Shown here: one piece after another, positions 11,171 through 22,456 of the stretch | Position numbering within the stretch: position 1 is the stretch's first letter | Layout: each line of letters opens with the position of its first letter | Source of the DNA: Lepidodermella squamata | Taxonomy: Eukaryota > Gastrotricha | Reading direction: 5' to 3' | Assembly: GCA_047495785.1 (NCBI GenBank) | Contig: JBLDXI010000017.1 | Location: forward strand, 2,728,001 to 2,792,000 | DNA: 64,000 bases | Notes under the pieces: model-generated | The model's database searches: none | Told to the model about the DNA's origin: nothing | The model's input: the letters and a program-made list of their open reading frames with translations, nothing else | Position numbers and translations under genes: made by a program

Positions 11171-13433
11171 TCAGCACAACCGCGTCTGCAGGAATGACAA
11201 AGTAGCCGCGAAGAGCATGATGAGACAGAAGACACCGAGCGAGATGAGGGCGATGCGCACCGGCTGCGTGAAAAACTCCTTCACAACCGGCCAGCAGCCG
11301 ATGCGCATGTACGAAGTGCGGTCCGAGAAGCCGTATTGCGGCGAGTCGACGCGCCGGCACAGGTCCAGCACCCAGCCTCGCGGCCGCCGGTTCTTGTAGT
11401 TCGGCTTCGGCGTCGATCGAACTGGTCCAAAATTGTCTCTCGTCGAGTTGTCCGGGTCGTAGTAGCGGCCGAGTCGGCAGCACGAGAGTGGGAACCGCCG
11501 TACTGGTCGCTCCTCGTCATCCTTGTACACCTGGCCGTCGTCGACTATAGTGCCTTCGAAATATGGCACCAGTTCTTCGTCTTCGAAATCGTGCCCGTCG
11601 TCGACACCGCAACACCGGAAGTAGCGGTGCACAAAGTTGATGAAATTGCTGATTGGATCGCACGTTTGAGTCGGATTGCCGCGAAATCTGTTGATGTATG
11701 AAGTTTTGGCGTTCACGCGCATATCCGCTTCGATTTGATCGACATTCTAATAAGAATACAAATAAAAATAGTTATTCCAACATTCCATAAATTTCTGTCT
11801 TTTAAATTTACATTCCTCCTTATGAGGCTTTCGGCAATTGTAAATCGTAAAGCTTCGGCTTAAGTGAACACTCAAGAAGCGCATCAAGCAATTTAAATTC
11901 GAGACATCAATGAGGCATTATCCGAACCGGACAGTTTTGAATTTGGATCTTAGGTTCTAATTCAATGCTTGAAGGGTGAAATTCGACGTTCCAACGAGTC
12001 CAACGAACCTTGACTCCTTTTTACTCGTTAATGAACTTTCATACGCATGGCCATGTATTATCCGTTATTTACAGGAATAAGTTGTAGGGAGTTTAAATGA
12101 GAATAATTACAGTGGAACCCCGATTTCCCGTCTGACGGGAAATCGCGACATGTAAATATTTAGGAGCGAATTGGACCCGCAGAGGGAAATTACACGCAAA
12201 ACTACCTAGATTTCCTGTCAATTTTGATTTCCCGCCAGGATTTTCGTGGAACCGCAGAAGACGGGAAATCGGGGTTCCACTGTACAAAAGTTTTTGATGA
12301 AATTTTGTAAAGTGCAGCAAAAACAGTGAAAATATGAAATAAATTCAAACCTGAAAGTAGATGCAAAGATATGCCGCGGTGATTCCGGTGAAAGCCATTA
12401 TTGCAACGATGTAAATGATATGCAGAACAACATTTATGGCTGGTTTTCGAGTCGTTTTACTCGCTATAACAGGCACAAAAAGGGCGTAAACTGCGACGAC
12501 GGCTAGAACTAGCCCAGCTGCGAACGCGCCTTGGAAGAAATTCGGAATAATTATTGCCGGTTCTAGAAGAAACCGGTCGAATTTGTTGCCACATTTCGTC
12601 GACAGTTGCATCATATCAGCGAAAATTCTGTTAACTTCGGAAGAATAGAACGGTTTGTAGGCGCTCGGCGCCCACGCGGCTAAACCAGCCATTATAGCTA
12701 CGACCAGACCAACAGCAGCTAAGAGGCAATTAACAGCAATGTAACAAACGACAACTACTCGGTCTCGCCGTTGAAAGTCGTCGCTTGCTCGAGATTTACT
12801 GCGCTTCTTCTTTTTAACCCTCATTTCCTGAGGCGGGGTGTCGCTGAGCGAGGACGACTGAAGATGCTCATCCATTTCGATATCTTCCAGTCCGTCCACG
12901 TAGTAACTGCTGCGACGGCTGCTCCGATGGGGATAAGTCAGTTGACTGCCTTCTACGACAACGTTTTCCTCATATTGCCTGCGAGCACTGGCAATATCTG
13001 CGATTTCTTGCGTGTGATGATGACGCCGGTGCCGCGAGTGGTGGCGGTGGCGACGCTCGAATCGTTCTACCCGCTCCGGTTCTGGTTCAATAGGGGCTGG
13101 CTCGCGGTGGTGATGGCGATGCCGGCGGCGACGATGCCTGTGTCGATGAGGGCGGTTAAAATGGCGCATCGAAGCTAGGTACATGGCCATAGCTCCAAAT
13201 GGATCCGCAGCGTTAAACCAATCGGCGCTTTTCGCCTTGATCCACGCGCCTACTGATGCGACACTTGATGGGCGGTGCTTCTCGCGTGGTAGCGACTCCA
13301 CGGACTCGGCGCTGTCAACATAATAGGGTGGCATGCCAGCAGTCGGATTTCCAGATCTGTGTCTGCGTTCGTGCCGCCGATGCCGGTATGGGTCATCGAA
13401 GGCCCTGATTCGATTGCCATTTTCAACTTTCAT
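11171..13433 (-). CDS. Tetraspanin with a long His/Arg-rich N-terminal extension
   Basis: Four-helix tetraspanin. Exons are 13433-12351 and 11746-11171, giving 552 aa, about twice the usual 220-300. Residues 1-225 are cytoplasmic and unusual: two His/Arg-rich runs (about 97-110 and 127-140), a Ser/acidic stretch and a KKKKRSKSR basic patch. The helices are at about 226-249, 294-320 and 333-358, with the fourth near the C-terminus (ALISLGVFCLIMLFAATLSF). The large extracellular loop holds the hallmark motifs FRCCGVD, PLSCC and IGCWP in the expected order. The C-tail is only a few residues and ends in Cys, a possible palmitoylation site. The 604-bp intron is the longest in this part of the window and contains a 173-bp TA-flanked inverted-repeat element. 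The start could be internal, but the frame is open and unbroken from 13433. Confidence 0.88.
12110..12282. mobile_element. MITE with TA target duplication (pogo/Tigger or Tc1-mariner type)
   Basis: The ends are inverted copies: the left begins CAGTGGAACCCCGATTTCCC and the right is its reverse complement ending GGGGTTCCACTG, with about 24 bp matching at each end. The dinucleotide TA flanks both sides (12108-12109 and 12283-12284), as expected for the Tc1/mariner superfamily. CAGTGGAACC-type termini are common in pogo/Tigger-like elements. Internal sequence repeats fragments of the terminus (GATTTCCCG) and encodes no transposase, so the copy is non-autonomous. It sits within the tetraspanin intron. 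Confidence 0.85.
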
Positions 13434-16084
13434 TATTACTCAGAAAGCCGCCATCTATATAAAAAGAGCGTTGAGAATTTAACAATGAAGTACAAGAAAT
13501 AGTGAACGTGAAAAACTCGCTCGGTTCCTTTGGACACAAAGCATATAATGCCACTACGCACGACCAAAAATGAATAATAATAATAATCACACTACTTGAA
13601 GTTCAACCACCGCCAACGCGCGCGCCGAATAAAACAACACAACGCCACGACAGCATCACGTTATTACGAAGGTCGTGTTGTTTCAGGCCGAAATGTAAGC
13701 TCCTAATACGCTGCAATAAGAAAAACGTTTCCCCAACCGAGGTAATAACCCGAGGATGTGCACAACAAAGGATTTCTGTGTGCAATCTGAACAAAAAGGT
13801 CTCAGAATGGCTAGCGAGAAAACTCTGCGGCAAAATAACAAAACGACAAAAAGTACCCATTTAATTTTACGAGACATACTTGATTGCGAGAAAAGAACAA
13901 ACAATTACAACGCCGGGTTCCTTAAGATACTATTGTGGGACTCCCAAAAAATGTCATACTCAATTTCATACTATTCATACTATTCATCCACGTTTTGCAG
14001 CGCGTATCTCCCAAATTATAAATTATTACAATCTCACTTTTCGGATTATTTTAATCAAGTTCAAGTGAATGTGGGATATACTTATATCACGAGACTGAGA
14101 ATTTAGTTATTAATGAGAAATATGCTTTAAAAAGTCTACAAGGTCTACAAGGAGCTCAAGTATCGCTCAAAGACGATTTCAGCTCTTGGAGTCTCTCGGA
14201 GTGAGTCACCGCCCAATCGCAGCATAACTGAGCACGATTCCATCAGAAATTCAGAAAGTAGCCCTGATCGATATATTACACGAGAAATTTCCTTACTCAA
14301 GAAGGGTAAATACAATCTAGCATTGGAACTGAGAGGCATAACAACACTCATTACTCCAAGAAAACGGATGGGTGATAAGCATAGTTCGAATATTGGTAGT
14401 TTGATAGTGATACACCTCAAGCTGTACCACCCCAAAAATACCGGATGGCCGCAGAAGCAGTGCATGTCTTATTTTGTGAATGAATTCTTTAATTGCGGTT
14501 AACATCCAACGTCTACGACATTAGTGGAATTTATCACCGCAATATCTATCCTGTCTCGTGTCAGGGAACGTCTGAATGTCCAAGCTAACATCCAATTACC
14601 TCGGCGAATCATCAAAAAGGTCTTTGAGAAGAAATTAAGCAAAGTTTAAAGGCATCGGCTGGACTCCAAAAACCAGAGAGACTGAAAAGTAGACGATGCA
14701 CATGGCGACATGTGTCATGGGCATTTAATCTATAATAGAGCTACCAGCTTTTATCGAGTTATTTTCAGTGATTGGTGTATGAGCAATGGCCTTGAGCGAC
14801 GAGGTTGCGAGGCGTCGCGAACCCTCAGTGTAGGCTTTGGGGTTTTGGGATGAAGACTGGGCGCAACTCCTTACTTACGCCGCTGGATGCAATTCATGTA
14901 TTTCTACCTGAAAATTGATACATGGGTTTATTATCATGTGCCGATTGAAACTGCGCGTGGAGCAATAATTTCGCGTACAGAGTCGCGCAATCATCCAGGA
15001 ATCGTTGAAAAGGTATCGAAATTGAGAGGTTTCATCCAGATCAGTTACAAGTAGCTCTTCCTAGCTGCCTTGTAACAAACTCGCTAGCATTTTGGGTTAC
15101 GGGACTAGGCGAGTAGCATCGCGTAGAACTAAATGTTAAAACGTTGCTGGCCACGCGCCACACTCTCTCGTTTTCTCGAAATGGTGGGCGATCTTTCCTA
15201 CACCCTACATCGTGTCGTGTGTCGTGTTGCTGCCGTTGTCCATATAAAGCGAAGCAAACGACTCCCCCAGTAAAAGTCACTCTCAGCCAGATGCGGATCA
15301 CATTACAGTCATGAAAAATTAAAAATATATTATACTGAGTTTGATAACAACATAAACCATAATTCTAAATTACTTTCGAGTTTATCAAAATAATTAACCA
15401 CATCATGACCATTGCGCGGGATTTATAAAAAGGACGACGACGAGAGCACGAATCGCGAATCGCGAACTAGATGGATTGTAGTCTGTGGCAGTTGTCGAAA
15501 CTCGAAATCTGTGAACTTCTGTATGCGAGAGATAACTTATAACTTAACTGGCTGCCAACTAGTCAATAACTGGTAGTTATTAATATCTCATTGTCTCGAA
15601 CTTCGTAACCGAGACCTGCCAGCTGCGTTTGGTAGAAAAACGTGTTATTAAGAGTTAACAGCTATCAGCTTTCTGAGACGTGGCAAGCGATTTCGGCCGG
15701 TATTCAAAAAGGCAACAGCTGATGCATACAGGGTTGCCCACGGGCTGGGTACGGGGTACGGGTATTACTGACGTGTCGGGTCGGGACTCGATTTTTAACC
15801 TGTAGACAACTCTAATCATTATAGGCATAATCATTAAGCATAATCATTATTGCACATTACCCATTTTTTAAATGACTGCGAAGATAGGGCCGAAATCGCG
15901 TGCCACGCCTCATCTGTGCTACTCCAATCACCATCTCATCATCCACTGTATTGCTGTAGTATTGTTTTCCACAACATGCTACAGAAATAGCTGTTTCGTA
16001 TCTTTAATATAGCCTCATATCGGGAATACGAGTCGAATATTTTATTTTATACTTAGGTTATTCATTTACAATTGTTGAGTTTAA
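13434..16084. other. Intergenic region
   Basis: About 2.65 kb between the divergent tetraspanin and CDC6 genes. One reading frame on the plus strand stays open for 123 codons (14131-14499) but has no early Met and no domain I recognise. The remainder is AT-rich and unremarkable. Confidence 0.5.
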
Positions 16085-17682
16085 ATGCTTTGTGAATCGT
16101 CAGACATATGGCAAAGTACGAAGCAGTCACTAACTTCGAAACACGGGGAAGTTATTGACGTCGTCGGTCGAAATGAAGAGCTAGCAGCGGTTGAAGCCTT
16201 CGTCAACACATGCATCGAAAGCAACAGCGGTTCAACTCTTTATGTTGCTGGTGCCCCTGGCTGTGGGAAATCAGCAGTTATGCACGTGGTGGTTCAAAAT
16301 GTAAGTGGTAACCAAGCTTTCTCTATGTATAAATTACTAGTTACTTACTATGCATTGCAGTATGAAAGAGGCTCGGACGAAATGGGAAAGCCGCTAATGA
16401 AATTGAACACACTTTTCTTGAATTGCCTACAACTCGATGGAGTTGACGAACTGCGTCGTAAAGTCGAGGAAAAGCGCCAAGAATTGGAATCGCTATCTTC
16501 AAAAGAAAACGGCGGGACGAAACGTCGAAGGGGGCGGTCGGCGAAGAAGGTTGAAGAGCCTACAATAGAACCGCCTAGCCAATGGCTGTTTGTTGAATTA
16601 TCATCATAGCATTTGTTTGTATTAATTTACTACTCTTTTTCAGCTTAGTCATAGCCGATGAGCTTGATCAACTGCGAGGCATATCTGACAAACAGATATT
16701 CAACGATCCTCATCTCATATTTATTGGTGATTACTTCAACTGAACAAAATTCAGATGATAATTGACAATTCTACGTAAATAGGTGTGTCGAACCGCCTGG
16801 ATTTGTCTGATAAGGTTTCGGCAACCCCTCGGCGAAATAGTGTTGCTCCCAAACGTTCATCAGCTGCCCAAAAACCAAGTTTCATGATGGGTGGATCGGT
16901 CCTCAATTTCAAGCCGTACACCGCCGAACAGTTGACAGCAATAATGCAAGCCCGCCTGGAGAAAATCAAAGGCGCATCGGCATTCTTTCATCCAGCCGCT
17001 CTGATGTTCTGCGCTAAACGAGTCGCCGCATGCAGTGGCGACGCGAGGCAAGCTCTTGATCTCGCTCGCCGAGCCATGGACCTTGCTATTCAACGGTGTA
17101 ACCCGGATGGCGATGAATCTAATACTAAAGATGTTGTTGTAACCGTGCCGGATGTTGCTAACGTCGTGAACGCTGTGTTCGGTTCAATTTTGACCGACGC
17201 CCCTGCTGCCCCGGCCTCTGGCGCGAACCCATCAAATTCTGGCCCTGGGCTGCCCTTACACGAACGCCTAGCTCTTGTGGCTGTTTTGAATGCAATTTCT
17301 GCCAGTGCAGATATACCGCGAATGTCTATCGGAGGCCGAACCCCAGGTCGGAAAGGTCAGTTTTTGATATTTGTCCTCTTGAGTGTTTAATCGAAAGCCG
17401 ATTTCAGGAAAAAATGATACACACTGCCCGCTGATGCGAGTTTATTCGACGTACACTAGCCAGTGCCGCGAACACAAAATCGACCCGCTAAATCAGTCGG
17501 ATTTCAGCGATGTCTGCGGTCGCCTGGCTGACAAACGCCTTGTTGCTGTCGCCCCCGCGCCTGCAAAGCAGCCACTTGCTGGCCCGTCCATCAGTCTGCG
17601 AGTCACAGTCGACGAGATGAAAACTTTCCTCGAAAAGCACTCTCTTTGCAATCTTATGCTCAATCGCATCGAAGAGTCTTAG
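16085..17682 (+). CDS. CDC6: CDC6 replication licensing ATPase
   Basis: AAA+ ATPase of the CDC6/ORC1 family that loads the MCM helicase with ORC and CDT1 at replication origins in G1. Exons are 16085-16300, 16361-16587, 16644-16726, 16783-17355 and 17408-17682, giving 457 aa. Walker A is GAPGCGKS (residues 56-63), and Walker B LLVIADELDQL is created by joining exons 2 and 3. IGVSNRLDLSDK marks the sensor-1 region, and CAKRVAACSGDARQALDLAR is the sensor-2/lid helix typical of CDC6. A winged-helix domain follows (CPLMRVYSTYTSQCREHK). It begins only about 27 residues before the AAA domain, so it lacks the long N-terminal tail with CDK sites found in vertebrate CDC6. A KRRRGRSAKK patch interrupts the region between Walker A and B. 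ORC1 is less likely because the BAH domain and ORC1 motifs are absent. Confidence 0.9.
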
Positions 17683-18095
17683 TTTGATGCCTGTTTTATT
17701 ATCATGATTTGTTGCTTTCTTTATACAGTTGTTTTGTGATCACCGGGACAAACTCTCCTTTATGATACATTGTTCGACACAATAAAATTATCTGTACCGA
17801 CTGCCCAGTGATGAGATTCTTATTTCTCAGGTTTTCAAGGTTGCTTTACGGAGAGCTAGGTTATCCTGACAGCCCATGGACAGATTGTACAAAATTCTCG
17901 TAAATGGCAGCTTATCCCTTGACGTTTCGACTGCTAGGAAAAGTAAATAAGAAAAGTATACCGATTATCACGTTACAGGGCAGGGTTTCAAAAACTAATG
18001 ATAAAATAATAATAATACAGCAGAAGATTTACTTTCAAGCCATTTACACCTGAAATCACCAGTAGTTCAATAAATGTAATGTCCAATGTCTTCTT
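17683..18095. other. Convergent 3' ends of CDC6 and LITAF 2
   Basis: About 410 bp between two tail-to-tail genes. AATAAA at about 17781 could be the CDC6 polyadenylation signal. No other feature was seen. Confidence 0.45.
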
Positions 18096-18635
18096 TTAAC
18101 ATCGGTTGTAGCTACCGATGTGTCGATTGCAGTTGGGGCAGCGATGTGCCACGTCCTTGAAGGAATCACAGCAGAGCGGGATGAGACAACAGCCGCACCA
18201 AAGGCCGAAGAACAGGAACGCCCCGAATGAACCCCAAGCACAAACACCAGCCTGGTGCTCGATACGAGTAGTTATCACCATGTTACAATAAGGGCATGCC
18301 ATGTTACACGGGAATGGGCCAAGCTGTGGGCGAATCAAGGAAACTGCAGAATATTACGTTTTTTTGAAGGGATTACAGAGTGAAAGGCTGGTTTTACCTG
18401 GTGAGACCGGTTGGTGAATGATTATGTTGACGGAGGGTGACGTCGGCAAATGGGTAGGAGGATGGGCGGCTGGATTATTGTTGAAGAGTGGCTGCGGATA
18501 GGCCATTTGATAAGGTGGAGGCTGTTCGGAAACCACCACTGGCGTAAATTCCCCACTCGCTATCATCGTGTCGTTGTAGCAAGGCGGAGCCGTTGGCGCA
18601 ACACTTTGCTGCGCAAATTTGCGAGAAGCAGCCAT
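18096..18635 (-). CDS. LITAF-domain protein 2
   Basis: LITAF-family endosomal membrane zinc protein, 161 aa. Exons are 18635-18398 and 18343-18096. The N-terminal half is proline-rich and includes PPPYQMAYPQP (a PPxY site for NEDD4-type ligases) and APPCYND. The C-terminal domain has ACPYCNMVITT, the hydrophobic segment GSFGAFLFFGLWCGCCLIP, and VAHRCPNC. Here the GLW and GCC segments are read through in one exon, so the intron conserved in most paralogues is missing. The first ATG chosen (MAASRKFAQQ) starts just before the proline-rich region; an in-frame ATG further upstream would add a hydrophobic stretch atypical of the family. It is convergent with CDC6. Confidence 0.88.
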
Positions 18636-19172
18636 CGAGAGATTTAAGTTCAGGTTTTGCTCATACAAAGCTACGTTTAAAATAACGATGCGACACACCA
18701 AACATCAATCTATATCGAGGCGCTATGATTCATTGTAAAAACAATAGCAGCTTCCCTTACTAGATTATTAACAGGCGTTGAAAAAAACACGAAAGGTGCG
18801 ATCGAAAATGATAAGCTGCATTTATTTTGCGCGCAAATTCACGCGTATAATGTATGTATAAGTAAATGGTAACTGCATAGTTAATAATTAATTTCGATTT
18901 TGGGCTTCACATCGATTTATCACTGGCGTGAAGCCGATCAATACATATATCAATAAGGCTGCTTTTTTCGAAAATAAAAAATTCAAAAATTCACATGTCA
19001 TTACTGCAATTTTTCCAGAGCATTCGAAGCCTTTCGACCAGTCTGCAAAAATTAACATAAATTCGAGCAGTCTCTTCACGCTCCGTTAACAATATTCTAG
19101 TCATTGAAAAGTAAATAAATGAAAATCGGAAATGAAGTGTAGGGTCTTTCCGTGGAATCCATAAATTTCGTG
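18636..19172. other. Intergenic spacer
   Basis: About 540 bp of AT-rich DNA between two LITAF genes on the same strand. No supported feature. Confidence 0.5.
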
Positions 19173-19724
19173 TCACATCCGGTTGTAGCGTCCCACGACT
19201 GTTTTACAATTGGGACAAACGTGAACGGCGTCTTTGCAGGAATTGACACACAGTGGAATTAAACAGCAGCCAAGCCTAAAAAAATAATCATTGCACAAAT
19301 AATCAAGGCGAAAACTGCAAACCAACCAGAATCCGAAGAATAGAATGATACCGACCATCATCCAAGTCATACACCCGTTCTCGTAATGAACCTGTGTCGT
19401 TATTTGCGACTTGCAGTTAATGCATGTGGTCACAGTCGGGTACGCCCCAAGAATGGCTGGCATAGTCATGTTTGTTGAAATGACAACGGTGTTAGTTGGC
19501 TGAGTAAAGACAGGGGGCGCCATTCCTGGAGTACGAGCTTTACAACAAAATAATTTAGTTATTTCAGAAATAATACCATATTGATTGCCATAATTGCCTT
19601 GGTTATTATAAGGCGGCTGTTGAGGTGGATAACCATAATTTGGTTGGGCGGGTTGATAGTAACCAGGAGGAGGAGGATTGCCCCCTTCGATGCTATTTGG
19701 ATGTGGCGCAGTCTTATTTTCCAT
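19173..19724 (-). CDS. LITAF-domain protein 3
   Basis: LITAF-family protein, 153 aa. Exons are 19724-19577, 19537-19327 and 19275-19173. The N-terminus is rich in Pro, Tyr, Gln and Asn (NPPPPGYYQPAQPNYGYPPQ). The domain runs from TTCINCKSQITTQVHYENG through MMVGIILFFGFW|LGCCLIP to CPNCKTVVGRYNRM. The last intron splits the Trp codon before LGCC in phase 2 and the final exon is 103 bp, a structure repeated in several other members. Both introns happen to lack stop codons in the reading frame, so a naive ORF call would include 33 spurious residues. The start was chosen at MENKTAPHP rather than the upstream in-frame ATG because no paralogue has a longer leader. Confidence 0.88.
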   Translation of the reverse strand: MENKTAPHPNSIEGGNPPPPGYYQPAQPNYGYPPQQPPYNNQGNYGNQYGIISEITKLFCCKARTPGMAPPVFTQPTNTVVISTNMTMPAILGAYPTVTTCINCKSQITTQVHYENGCMTWMMVGIILFFGFWLVCSFRLDYLCNDYFFRLGCCLIPLCVNSCKDAVHVCPNCKTVVGRYNRM

Positions 19725-20075
19725 GTGCCTCAGTGGATTAGTGTTGGGCAAAACTCGAAACAAAACAAAGTAGGGCAGGTCTTGCAACTACGACGAAAAC
19801 AACTACGACAGGTTTTACCTTAGCGACCGATCGATTAATCCCAGCCAATAGCGTTGTTTCAAAACGATCAATGATTCATTTATGACATTTATTATGCTTC
19901 ACAATGCATCGAGTAAAAAACCATACGGCGGAAATCATTCATTCGAACCATCAACGATAGAAAATATAATAGTATGTACAAAAACATCAAATATGCGGTA
20001 AAAATCAACGTAATGCATTTATACAAAGCTAAAATCTGGCAAGCTACAAAGTCTTTTAAAAATTGCTGTGCATTT
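19725..20075. other. Intergenic spacer
   Basis: About 350 bp between LITAF 3 and the homeobox gene. AT-rich with nothing recognised; it includes the homeobox gene's 3' UTR. Confidence 0.5.
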
Positions 20076-21721
20076 TCACTGTTGTGAACTGGATTCCGCC
20101 GATGAAGCGAGCGAGGCGGCGAGTTGGGCGAAGGTCTGAGGCGAAAAGGCCGGCTGTGCAACGCGGTGAAAGTACGGATTGTACTGCGAGAAGTACGGGT
20201 TGTAGCCGCCGTAGTAGGCCATCGAGCTCGGGTTGGCGAAAAACGGTGCGTACTGATTGTAAACGGCGCCGTTTTGCGAAGCCATCGAACAGCTAGAACG
20301 AAGTTCAGGTTGCTCAACGAACGCAGGCGACTGTTGAAGCGGTTGTTGTTGCAACGATTGAGCCCAGTTGGCGACTTGATCTTCGGTCGGCGTGGAACCG
20401 GCTACGTAGTTCGGCGGCGAGGCGTAGTTGCTCAAACTTGACATGTAGCCAGACGAAGCACGAGAACCACCGATGAAAGCGCGAGGGTCGGTCGGAGAGG
20501 TGTTCGAGAAGCCATTTGTCGACGAAACAGGGCGATCTTCGTCGCTGTCAGAGCGAGATTCGACACGGAGCTGACCCGACTGGAAACTGTTGAAGCCTAG
20601 AAAATTATTGAATTAGTCAATGTCAAAATGAAATTAATTGAATTGTTCAACGTACCAGTGTCACCAGAGGTGTTAGGGCTGATAACTGGAACAGTTTCTT
20701 CGGTAGCCTGACGCTTCGGCGCTGTGTCACTTGAGGTATCTTCATCGCTATCAACAGGCCGAGCGCGTTTTCGCGGATTAACAGCACGAGAACGAGCAGG
20801 TTGTTGTTGCTGTTGCGGTTCATCGTCTTCTGGCTGTTCAGAGGAAGGAACATCGCCAAGATCAACGATTTGATTGACGAAGTGGCGAATCGTAGCAAAG
20901 TAGTTGTCGACCATTTGCGAGCCAGGACCGGCCTTGTTCGGCGGCGGCATCGGGGTCGAAGCGGCGTTGCCATCAGCCGGGTTAGCGCGACCGGGTGGAA
21001 ACTTGGCACCGCGTAGAACGGCGCGGCGGCGTGCGTTCTGAAACCAGACCTTGATTTGATTTTGATTGACAACGCCGCCGAGACAGCGTGAAATTGCTTC
21101 GCGTTGAGGACGAGTCGGGTAATGAACGCGCTCGAAAACAGCGTTGAGAAATTCACGTTGATAACGATTGTAAGCGGCCCGAGAACGAGGCGGGGCAAGC
21201 GGCATTCGCGGTGTTGGCTGAGCTGATTCTATAGCAAAAAAATAAATTAAATATCGAATTAATTATTCAATTTTTTCAAATTACGAGCCTTTAGCAACTG
21301 GCATTTGCTGTTGCTGCGGTTGTTGCATAAGGATCGGCTGAGCAGGGATTTGCGGGCGTTCGCGGTAGTTGTTCATCGTGACGTTCGGCGGGTATTGGCT
21401 GACTTCTTGTTGCTGTTGGTAGTACAAGTTGTAATTCGGTTGCGGGTGAAAGTGCGCGGGTGCGGGAACAGCCGCCTGGTTAACCGGCGCATCGCTGCCC
21501 GAGGTCGACTCTTCGCTGTCACTGTCACTTTCGGAATCTGACGATGAGCTCGATTCTTCAGTTTGAACAACCGGCTGGCTAACGACGTAGTTGATAGGCG
21601 TGACCGGCAGTTGGCGTTGTTGCTGCATGACGGCCGCGCTTGGCATCGCGAAGTTGCCGAGCTGGTTGAGCAGGTGGCTGGCGAACTCATTCTCAGGCGC
21701 AAGCACTGCTTGGTGGTACAT
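20076..21721 (-). CDS. Divergent homeobox transcription factor
   Basis: Homeodomain protein of about 508 aa. Exons are 21721-21289 (junction uncertain), 21228-20656 and 20596-20076. The homeodomain, near the start of exon 2, begins RSRAAYNRYQREFLNAVFER, with helix 3 NQIKVWFQNARRRAVLR containing the invariant W, F, N and R positions, so DNA binding is expected. Upstream is a Gln-rich segment with a long Ser/Asp/Glu run (SSSSSDSESDSDSEESTS). Downstream are KRARPVDSDEDTSS, Gln-rich tracts and a Tyr/Asn/Pro-rich C-terminus (YYGGYNPYFSQYNPYF), typical of low-complexity activation regions. I cannot assign a homeobox class. To keep frame between exons 1 and 2, a GC donor (AAAG|GCTCGT) is needed; the nearby GT donor at 21284 shifts the frame. 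It lies inside the LITAF cluster. Confidence 0.8.
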
Positions 21722-22456
21722 TGTATCAGCTGAGTTTTTAACAGTCAAATATTTAAGCGAGAAATTCGATTGCGTTTTGTTTCTACTGAACAAGATGTTT
21801 CACCTTATATAGGTACAAGACGGGATTTTCGAATTTAGCACCTATTTTCTCGTTAAAATTGTCTAAACACTTGAAGAGGGGATTAAGATGTCTTGAGAGG
21901 GTGGGGTCGCTCTGCAACACGTGTTGCACGCAGGGCTATGCAGAAGTCGTGCAGGAGCGATTCAACTGTGTTTCGGGCTTAGCTCTTGGGGTTCAGGTGA
22001 GCGAGCAGGGATTAAGTGCGACACACGGGCGACACACTGGGCGGATGACGAGGCTAGTGCGCGCACGCAAGACGCGAGCGCCCGGATGCGTGCGCGTTCA
22101 CGCTTAGTTAATTTACCGTTAATACGAAACAAAAACCGGAAGTCGGTATCGTAGAAGGCGCAAGACGGGTAGAAAGACACCGCACTAGTGTGAATTAAGG
22201 CGGCGGTTTTATAGATATTTCATAGACTTACAACCGGCTGTTAATTGCCGTGTATAGCAGTAGACAACAATTTGAACTGTTTAAAATTGTTTTGATCTAT
22301 TTTGGGAAATGAAAGTGGCGATTGTTGTAGTCGACCTGTGATTAATTTACCGACAAAACACGCATGATGACGCAACATTGATGATGCTGTTTTTTATTTC
22401 TTGTTTTTTTTGTACATTATTTGTACTCAATCCAAGTCAAAAAATTGTCGCGATGA
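21722..22456. other. Homeobox gene upstream region
   Basis: About 735 bp. The part 21900-22170 is unusually GC-rich, with many GCGC and CACGCG steps, and lies 180-450 bp before the homeobox start. It is probably promoter sequence. No gene was recognised. Confidence 0.4.

Noticed and set aside
10787-11483. Minus-strand frames downstream of and overlapping the tetraspanin
   Set aside because: One overlaps the tetraspanin exon in another frame; the other is a hydrophobic reading of AT-rich 3' sequence. The tetraspanin motifs fix the true frame.
14131-14499. A 123-codon plus-strand open frame with a plausible amino-acid composition, and an opposing 106-codon minus-strand frame
   Set aside because: No start Met near the beginning, no domain recognised, and both strands open equally. 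Possibly a decayed transposon fragment, but not supportable as a gene.
20063-21541. Several plus-strand and alternative minus-strand frames over the homeobox gene
   Set aside because: Shadows of GC-rich low-complexity coding sequence; the homeodomain and splice continuity define the real frame.
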